A stretch of DNA of 64,000 bases from Desmodesmus armatus. Its lineage: Eukaryota; Chlorophyta; Chlorophyceae; Sphaeropleales; Scenedesmaceae. Positions 56,248-64,000 of the stretch are shown in pieces. Each line of letters starts with the position of its first letter. Position 1 is the stretch's first letter. The stretch spans positions 62,001 through 126,000 of the forward strand of contig VIIQ02000712.1 of NCBI GenBank assembly GCA_007449985.2, given 5' to 3'. The translations under genes were made by a program, and so were the position numbers. The notes beneath the pieces were generated by a model. That model was not told where the DNA came from. It made no database searches and saw only the letters and a program-made list of their open reading frames with translations.

Positions 56248-57965
56248 AGGCAAGGCCAAGGAAGTGGTCCAATCAAGTTGATGCTTCATTGAAGGTGCAA
56301 GTTGGCTTGAAGGTGGTTGACCGAGGCTGGATGCTAGCTACATGGTCATTGCAAGATGGTAGTTGGGAGTGCTTGTGTTGCCTGCGTGATGTGCATTGTG
56401 TGCTGGTGACCTTGGCACTGCTGGTGAGTAGGTAGAAGTATTATTAGATCAACGAATTTCGTGTGGTAGAGGTGGCATGTGAAGCCAGTCACCGTACTTG
56501 TGAGAGTCTGCAGAAAAGGGCAGCTACATGCCTGCATGAAGATGAGCAGTGATTACTTTGTGCTGCCCCCTGGCACCACTGTATCTGGAAGAGCTGTTGT
56601 GTTATGATCGTTTTGGTCTTGTGATGCAAGCGTTGCGGGAGGAACTTTGAGGAAGCTGTCAGATACGATCCTGTGGTGTTGATGTGCCCGGTGTTATGTA
56701 GTGCAGGATTGGTGCATGTTGATTGTGCGCTGTGCAGCAGGACTGCTTGCACCAGTGGGGAACTGAATTAGGAGCTTGTTCCTATGCTTTGAAAAGTGTG
56801 TGCTTTGTTGGGACTTTGGGGTGCTTTGGAGCACTATGCATGGCGTGATGTGTCTATACTGCATTTGCTTGCCCAGCACATCACTGCTGCTCGGCATCTG
56901 CATGTCTTATCATCGTTCAGACAAAAGGTGGAGAGTGGTACATCTGGCTGGACATCATGCGATGCAAGGTGCCCATGCGCAGCCATGAGGCAAAATGATC
57001 GATGCTTTGTGCAGCCGCTTGGTAATGTGTTCGACTGTGCCTGCTTGAAATGAATCACGTGGTTTCTGCTGGTGCAGGTTGAAGTGCCTTCCTTTCAGGC
57101 TGCATGATGTCATTGCTGTTGACCTTCTGCTTTTTTGTTGGGGCAGGATGATGTGGTGCTGGTGGGATATGTCCACAGGCAGTGTGTACAGTAGCAGTTG
57201 CAGAACGCCGTACGGGCAAAGTTTCACTGTTGCAACTGACAGAGGACATACAATGTCAAAGGTCTCCTTGTTCAGCCATTGAAAAAGTTGCAGGCCTAGG
57301 TCAGTTAATACCTGCAGCATGCCTGCACTGCCACGTTGACAGAGACTGCACCTAAGGCAGGGTATCCTCACCTGTTGGATACTGTGCAGGACTGTGCGTG
57401 GAGTGGTGAATGAAGCGGGACTGCAGTTGCGTACTCAGCCAGCTCAGTAACCCTTGCCATACTCCTGATGCTGTTTTTTCAGGGCAATAGATCACTTCAC
57501 AGATGCTGCTGTTTGGCCTTCAGGTCTGCCTTGAAGCGCTGGGTCAATGTTGGTGTGCTGGATCAATCAATGTTGCCAGCCTGTCTATAAGCTGCCGGCT
57601 ACGTCTGCTCTAGAGACGAATGAAAAAGCTTGACAAACAAATAGGTTTGAAAGCAGCTTATAGCACCGAAAATGCTCACACGTTCCAGCTGTTGCAGAAA
57701 TGAATGATGGCATGAAGCAATGAGGGGCCATGTTGCAGCCATTGCCTGGCATGGTGCACGATTGTACCTGTAGTTTGCACGTTCTTCTTCTCAAGGCAAT
57801 GGCGTTCCTACCCAAGCCCCACACACGCTACAACACTGGCATGTGCCCTTCTTGCAGCCAATTCATACAGCTTTCTGAATATTGACTGCTGTCATAATCT
57901 GGCTCTAAAGAGACTCTGCACATGCGCCTTCAAGCGCATTGACCTGATGCAGTGAGCGTGCCACG
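56248..57965. other. Intergenic region between CYP55 and the polyQ gene
   Basis: It contains the CYP55 3' UTR and the promoter side of the next gene. I see no RNA gene, repeat array or coding exon that I can support. Confidence 0.4.
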
Positions 57966-60891
57966 ATGGGGGCAGACTTGTTGCTGCCAAGCGCGGTGCC
58001 TTGCTGGTCAATCCCACCCAGTCAGTGCATCAAATCAACACGTCTCGGCCGAGCGCCAATTAGGGGCGTCTCAGGCCGCAGGGGTGTTCCCCTGGCAGTC
58101 AGCCAGCTAGCAGCAGCAGCAGACAGTCCTCCTGGTTACCTGGCTCGAGGGCGCAAGCCACGAGGCACGGTGATCCTACAGCCATCATCGGATGCTGTGT
58201 CCTTACAGCAGCTGCTGGCAGTTGAGCAGCAGCTACAGCCAGATGATGTCCTACAGCAGCAGCAGCAACAAGCAGGACCCGGTTTTGACAGCCACCCAGG
58301 CAGTGCACTGGTGATGCAGGAGCTTCTGCAGCACAGTTTACAGCCAGGTGATGATCAGGAACACGAACTTCCTGCTGCAGCGCATGCACAGCTGAGCTTT
58401 GCCGAGCATACCCAAGAGCAACTGCAGTGGCAGGCCCAGACGGAGTTGGTGCTGCAGGCAGCGCATCCTGCAGAGCTGCAGCAGCAGCAGCAGCAGCTAC
58501 AACCGCACCTACAGCAGCAGCAGCAGCATGCAGCACTGCAACAGCAGCGCGCGCCTGTCGTGCAGCAACAACCGCGTGCGCAATCACGGCAGCAGTTGCA
58601 GCAGCAGCTCCCACAGCAACAGCATCAGCCAGCCGAACGGCACCCGCAACAACAGCAACAGCATCCACAGCAGTTCCAACCGCAACAAGGGCCCGCACTC
58701 AACCAGCAGCAGGTGCAGCAAGCTTGGCACCAGAACGGCAGCAGGCACCAGCAGCAAAACCAGCAGCAGCAACGGCGCTTGCAGGGACAGGCCTGGCAAG
58801 CAAACGGGCACTCCCAGCAAGCGCAGCAGCGGCAGCAGCAGCAGCTACCCGAGTGGGTGCATCAAAAGCAGCGGCAGCAGCAGCAGCAGGGACAAGGCCC
58901 TGGCTATATCCGTGGCCCCAGCAGCTATCAAGTGCAGCAGCCACAGCAGGGCCTCCAACCACTACAACAGTGGCACACGCACCCGCAAGGGCAGCAGCAG
59001 CAGCAGCAGTTGCAGCAGAGCTCGCCCAGCACTTCAAGTGCAAGAAGTAGCAGCAGCAGCGGTGGCAGCAGCGGTGTCGCCAGCACAAGCAACCCCAGCA
59101 CTCCTAGCAGCAACAGCAGCAACAGCAACAGAAGGGGTTCCAGAAGCAGCTCTGCTTACTCAGTGATCCCAGCCACCACAGCACCCTCTGTGGCTGAAGC
59201 ATCTGCTGCTGCAGCAGCTGCTGCGGCCGCCGCCGCTGTAGCAGCAGCAGCAAGAAGCAGGGCCAGGCAGGGCCGTGGTGGTGGCACTGCTGCCGCTGCT
59301 GCTGCTGCTGCTGCAGGTGTGCAGCTGCTGCTGCCTCCTGCAGAGGAGTGTGTCCCGCAGGCTTTCTGGGGCTTAATGAATGAGGAGCTTCGGCCCTGGC
59401 ACAGAGAGGTGTGTGTCCTTTGGTTGGCAGCTGGCAACCCCACCCATGTCTGTGTGCTTTTTCTTTGGCAGCTGCTCTCCCTGCTCATGTTCGTTTGCGC
59501 TTTTGCACAGCTGACAACCCCACCCATGGGCTGTGTTCTGTGTAATCAATCTGCATTGCTGTCTGTTTCATCCACATGGGTCGTTCACCTTAGTCAGCCT
59601 ATTCAGTGCACCAGCCCTTCCATCTTACTGGAGCCTGGGTTTGCAACACACGGGCGCGATACACGCTGTCGGTCCCTCCTCCTAGCACCACCACAGCTAC
59701 ATCACACCCGCCGCTGCTGCTGCTACTGCTGCTGCCTGTTGCTTCAGAATTTGGTACACCTGTGTTACGTGCTGCCGCCGCCGGCCTGCTACATCTACCG
59801 GGACATGAAGCCTAGCAGGATGCAGCGGGTGCTGGCACAGCGGGCCATACTGGAGAAGGCTCTGAGGGGACACCTAGTGGAGCTGGTGCACCAGGAGCAG
59901 CAGCTGCAGCGCTGGCTGAAGACGGTGAGCGCCAGAGCTGGCTTGAAACTGGGGTTCATCGCTAGCTTGAACCCTGGAAGTACAGCAGCAGCAGCAGCAG
60001 GAGATGCACGTCAAGCCTTGAGAGCTGCTGAAGGGTTAGGGGAGTGGGCTCAGGTGTTGGGTGGGGTTGGTCCGTCTGCAGCATGATAGTGGGCATTCTT
60101 TGTTGCGTGTGCAATGTCGTGCAGCTGTCATTCTGTGTGACAGTCTAGGTTGCAAGGAAGTGCGCAGCAACGAAGGTTGCCCCGCACAGCAACTAGACTC
60201 ATGCCACATCACTTGTTGCCAGCACGCTCTCATCGTGTGCTCTTGCCGTCTGCCTGGCTGCTCTTTGTGTTGTTTGTTTGCGCAGTTGCAAGCGCGGCAG
60301 CCGCGGGTGGACAAGTCCATCAACCCTGACAGTGTACTTCAGGCGCAGCAGGAGCTGCAAAACCTCAAAGCCGCACTAGGGCGCAGCCGCTACAGCCTGC
60401 AGACCCTGCAGGACAGAGCAGCAGCGTACAGCGACCGGGACTACGTGCAGTACAGTCAGAGCTTTGACCGGCTGCTGTCAGAGCTGGAAGCTGTAGCAGA
60501 GATCCAACGCAGTCATGCGGCTCCTACAGTGCTACAGCTGCAGCAGCTGCACGATGCTGCTGCGCGTAGGGTGCTGTTTGCGCGTACAGAGGAGGCAGTA
60601 GCAGCGCTGCATCGCGAGTCATCAGCCCGGTTTCAAATCCTGCTGAAGTCAGAGCAGGGTTTGCTCGACAGCAGCAAGCAGCGCCTGGATCAGCTGCGCA
60701 AGGAGATGCAGGGGTTTGCATGGCGGTACCCGCCAGCACCATACATCGCATGGCAGTTCAAGGGGGCGCTCAAGGGGGCAAGGTCCCCTTGGTCCCGAAC
60801 ACCAGGGGTGGGGAGGAAGGAACCGAGGGTGCGGCAGCGGGGGCAGCAGCTGCAGCAGCCTGGCACACCACCTCCCTTGCTGGGCCCTTGA
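57966..60891 (+). CDS. Polyglutamine-rich protein of unknown function, possibly plastid-targeted
   Basis: Exons 57966-59408, 59748-59924 and 60286-60891 join in phase 0 (2226 nt, 741 aa). The N-terminus is basic and Ser/Ala-rich (GRAPIRGVSGRRGVPLAVSQ), suggesting a transit peptide. Residues about 75-370 are dominated by Gln encoded mainly by CAG, with some His and Pro. Ser and Ala homopolymer runs (poly-Ser about 370-400, poly-Ala about 420-455) follow. The globular part starts near ECVPQAFWGLMNEELRPWHRE, continues with CYIYRDMKPSRMQRVLAQRA, and ends in a long predicted coiled coil (QAQQELQNLKAALGRSR…; SSKQRLDQLRKEM). No catalytic motif is recognised. The Gln tract lies within a single long open exon, and its repeats are interrupted by CAA and CCG. 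The start Met at 57966 is the first after an upstream stop. Confidence 0.7.
58200..59120. repeat. CAG-rich coding repeat region (polyQ)
   Basis: Imperfect CAG/CAA repeats span about 0.9 kb of exon 1. Because CAG, AGC and GCA frames are all open, long shadow frames of poly-Ser and poly-Ala occur here too. The Gln frame is chosen because it connects to both flanking non-repetitive regions. Confidence 0.9.
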
Positions 60892-62746
60892 ACCTCAGGG
60901 GCCATGCAGGCTGGGTGGGGGCCACAGCGGGGCAGGGCTGTTCAGGGAAGCTTCCACAGCTAGGGCTGCTGCCTGCTGCTTCCAGCTGCCACATGAGTAG
61001 CAGCTGCCTGGTGGCTGCGCAGCATGCAGCAGTGCACAGCCCTGTTGTAGCCACCTTGCGCAGCGTGGGGTCATCGGCTGGGTGGGCACGTTGGCGTACC
61101 GGGGGTGAAGAAGTGTCATGGATGGCTCTGCCAGGACTGCTGTTGCAGTCTTGGGCCGGGGTTGCTGTGCTGGTGCTGGATTTGGAAGGCTGGATGGAGG
61201 GCAGACTGTGGCTGTTTGGGGGCTTTGGCCAGCCATTTCAGTGTTGTGGCTTTGCTCAGTAGGTAGAAGTCAGTTTCCATGCAGTTGGACAGCTATTCAT
61301 GGCAGATAGGCTGGGTTGGGTGGGCAGGAAGGCAGAATCGGCATGGTATGGTATTTGTCAGACAGTTTAGCTTAGCGGTGTGCAGCATGCCTGGCGTTGT
61401 GCGCCACTTTTTGTGCCGACTGTGCACCAGCATTGGCCGCCTGCTTTGAGGTGGTTTCTTTTGCAACTGGTGCAGCCCGCAGCCAGATGTGCTCTCAGGG
61501 CTCAACTTGTTTTTGTGGGAGGCTTGCAATGATGTTGTAACCACAATACCCCCCCCCCTCCTTATCGAATAGGGAGAGTATTTGCGGGAAAAGGCAAATG
61601 ACTAGAGGACCTGCACGGCAGAGGTACAGGATCTGGTGGCGCTGCTGCCAGGCAGCTTCAGCGTGCGGTACGTATGCAACATGAGTCATGACTCATGACT
61701 GGCCAAGTGATGAAGAACAAACTCTTGGTGGTGGCTGCTCCATGGTTCTGCAAAGCTCTCATGGGTTTGCAGTGATTCAGGAGTTGAGCTGTGACACAAC
61801 AATGGAGCAAAGTGCTGGTTGGAAGGCTGCACCTTGTCACCATGACAGCGCCCCTAAAGCCTTCCATCCAGAGTCACAGACATAATCATGCATTATGTTA
61901 CACCTCTCTAGCTGTGCAAGTCACAGAGCTCATGCCAGCCTTCACTGAGCTCACAGCGAAAGGAACTCAAACCCTCGCACACCTAGTCTCTCCCTCAACA
62001 ACACACTCGTCTCGCCCAGTTGCTTATGGAGCTGACTGGGCTGAGTCAACAATATCACACCAACATGACACACAGGGGTTGTGCACCAGCATTATTTGTG
62101 CACCAGCATAGAGCGAGCTGACTTGCGGCATTGCAGCCTGCACAGCGGCGCTCAGCAGATCACAGCTGGCAACGCGCAAGGGAAGCAACGTCCAAAGCTT
62201 ACTGCTGCCAAACCGCCACCCTCATCACATGCGGCAGCCGTAGGCTCTACTTTGCTGCGTACTGTCCACTACCTGACAGTACACACCACATCCACACACC
62301 GCAGAGACTCTGTGGATGCCAAGCATCAGCACCACAGGCCGGGCACAGTCACCATGATTGCGCCGCACGCACACACTATCAGTCAAGACTACACACCAGG
62401 CTAGCCAGCGCTGGCAGTGTTCCTCAATGCACAAGGAATGCAGCATAAGCCGCACAGCCGCCGGTGGCGGCGGCAGGACGGCCGGTGGCCTGTGGCTACT
62501 TGGGCCAAATTTTATTGAACAGGTGATCCAAGCTGAACTGTCTTCTCCTGCCAGGGGCCTGCAATAAGGCTGACTAAAGTTGGGTTTGCGCCAGTCAACA
62601 ATCGCTGGCCCGGCCTCATATACTCCTCACCAGCAACATCTGAGTATCACCGATACGATGCTGTGTTAGACAGATCAAACCCTCACGTGGCACGCAAGAT
62701 GTCTGGTGAGTGTGAGGCACCATGGAAAGCAAAGCCCAGGTAGGCG
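60892..62746. other. Convergent intergenic region between the polyQ gene and the GT49 gene
   Basis: This is the 3' side of both neighbours. A C-run at 61550-61558 and small repeats (GTGCACCAGCAT twice near 62078-62110) are the only features. No gene is supported. Confidence 0.4.
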
Positions 62747-63893
62747 CTACCGTATGGTGGCCTGCTGCTGCCCCTGCTGCAGGCGCTGCAGCTCCAGTTG
62801 CTGCTGGTGCCAAGCCTCATGCCGTCTCCGCGCTGCAGCAGCACATTCAGCTGATGCCGTATCTAGGCTTGGCTTGTAGGATTGGTCCGCCATGGCCGGC
62901 ATCAGGTTTTCAAGCCGCATCGAGTTGAGTGGCCCGCCTTTGTCTTTGAACTGGGAGCGCCACGCGAGCTTCGCGTCGGAGTCTGGGTGCACGCGGTGTA
63001 CGATGAAAGCCGAACCATGCACCAGAAACTCAAACCCGAGACTGCTCATCCAGATTCGGTGCTCGATCTTGTTCTTGCCGTAGCCTCGGAAAACCTCGTC
63101 GTAGGGGTGGGCCATTGCTGCTTGGCGGTCCATGATGTACCTGCGTCCGGTTCAGCAAGGCACAACATAACAGATCCGTTGAGGCATAGGTTGCATGCTT
63201 GTGTTTGCGCGGGCCCTACACCTTGAAGGAGGCCAACGACACTGCAGGCCAGCTAGCTGCCTTCTGCTCACTGAGCAGACAATACGGTATTGTCTGTTTG
63301 GCACAGGCCAGCCGCGGCCAGTACTGGACTAGTCCACTCGCATTCTGAGAGTAATGCAGATTCGCATTACTCACCAAGGCTCAAACTTTGCATGCTCAGG
63401 CTTGATTGAGTAGGCAAGCTGGAAGGGAGTGCGTGTGGGCTGGAAGTCCAGCCACTTGTGGAAGTCTGTTTCGGCTTGCCCTGGGGGGTTGACCACTTTG
63501 TTGAAGGGGCCCAGCAGGCCAGCTTCTGTCAGACCCTGCGCACAAGGCAGTGAGCAGGAGGGTTAAATTTCAGCGCGCAAACATGTGCTTGACACATGTG
63601 CAGTGCATGTGAGCTGCAGCGGCTGCAGCCGCTTCCTGCCGTTCACATTGCTGCAAGAGCCATGCATCAAGCTTGGTGTTGGACAAAAAGTCTGGTTTTT
63701 GGAATGCTGGCAGTTTCGTACTTTATACCTTGAGTGCCTGCTTGTCAGCTGCGACAGCAAAGTCTGCCACTTTATGCGTGAGCGCATCTTCAGCAGCGTT
63801 GCCCTTGCTCTTGTGTGGTAGTGTCTCAAAGGCTGGCAGCACCACGAGCCGCCTGCCAGAGTCATCTTTGCCTTGGATGAAAGTGACCCACGC
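62747..63893 (-). CDS. GT49 / LARGE-like glycosyltransferase, 3' part (5' end outside window)
   Basis: Minus-strand exons 63729-63893, 63375-63535 and 62747-63140 join in frame. The residues W|Y at the last junction are rebuilt from TG|G TAC. The first visible exon reads AWVTFIQGKDDSGRRLVVLPAFE, the second KPEHAKFEPW, the third DEVFRGYGKNKIEHRIWMSSLGFEF followed by LVHGSAFIVHRVHP. This FxGYGxNK…H…FIVHxxHP arrangement is the C-terminal signature of Glyco_transf_49 (LARGE, B4GAT1 and algal relatives), Golgi type II enzymes that transfer xylose, glucuronate or similar sugars. The protein ends in a Gln-rich tail (QQQLELQRLQQGQQQATIR). The N-terminal half, including the membrane anchor and the DxD motif, lies beyond the right edge. 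A possible further exon reaches from about 63970 to the edge. Confidence 0.8.
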
Positions 63894-64000
63894 CTGCAAA
63901 TGCATGTTATGTCAGCGTACATTGTCGCATTGTCAAGCATGTTTGAGAACGACTGCACGGTGCTCACGGAAAAGCACTTGCGTGGATGACCATTCGTTGA

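Noticed and set aside
58099..59088. Long poly-Ala, poly-Ser and poly-Leu frames on both strands
   Set aside because: They are shadow frames of CAG repeats. Only the Gln frame connects to the flanking exons.

Overview
The window is nuclear DNA from a green alga, most likely a chlorophyte of the Chlamydomonadales (Volvocales) type. Its genes are split by many short GT-AG introns. It is rich in CAG/CTG and in micro- and minisatellites. The readable proteins (alternative oxidase, MORN-type PIP5K, TIC32/RDH-like reductases, a CYP55 P450) fit that group. Species cannot be fixed from the sequence alone. Gene models below were built by hand from splice signals and reading phase. Where the exon lengths sum to an uninterrupted frame I treat the model as strong.

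Layout. 1-800: a possible minus-strand gene running off the left edge. 909-3092 (+): mitochondrial alternative oxidase. 3160-8096 and 10160-13688: a direct segmental duplication carrying two broken F-box/LRR genes (minus), separated by a 5'-truncated LINE and a repeat-rich spacer. 13970-24880: a second direct duplication carrying two complete seven-exon short-chain dehydrogenase genes (minus); the second has a first intron swollen by satellite DNA. 25297-27915 (+): an unidentified seven-exon gene. 30233-38547 (+): a complete 19-exon MORN-repeat phosphatidylinositol phosphate kinase of about 1015 residues with unusual nucleotide-binding residues. 40976-45111 (+): a secreted Cys-rich protein whose core resembles the active-site pattern of cadmium carbonic anhydrase. 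48079-49640 (-): a third F-box/LRR copy, also broken. 50085-56247 (+): a complete 13-exon CYP55-type P450, the nitric oxide reductase family. 57966-60891 (+): a polyglutamine-rich, possibly plastid-targeted protein of unknown function. 62747-64000 (-): the 3' part of a GT49/LARGE-like glycosyltransferase.

The genes do not form an operon or obvious pathway cluster. AOX and CYP55 both bear on respiration and nitrogen-oxide stress in green algae, but here they lie about 47 kb apart and nothing in the sequence links them. The most distinctive structures are six exact 108-bp decoy copies of a splice acceptor plus exon head inside CYP55, the carbonic-anhydrase-like gene, the altered catalytic residues of the PIP kinase, and two recent segmental duplications. 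Several genes carry single-base indels, often in homopolymers, which may be assembly errors rather than real mutations.
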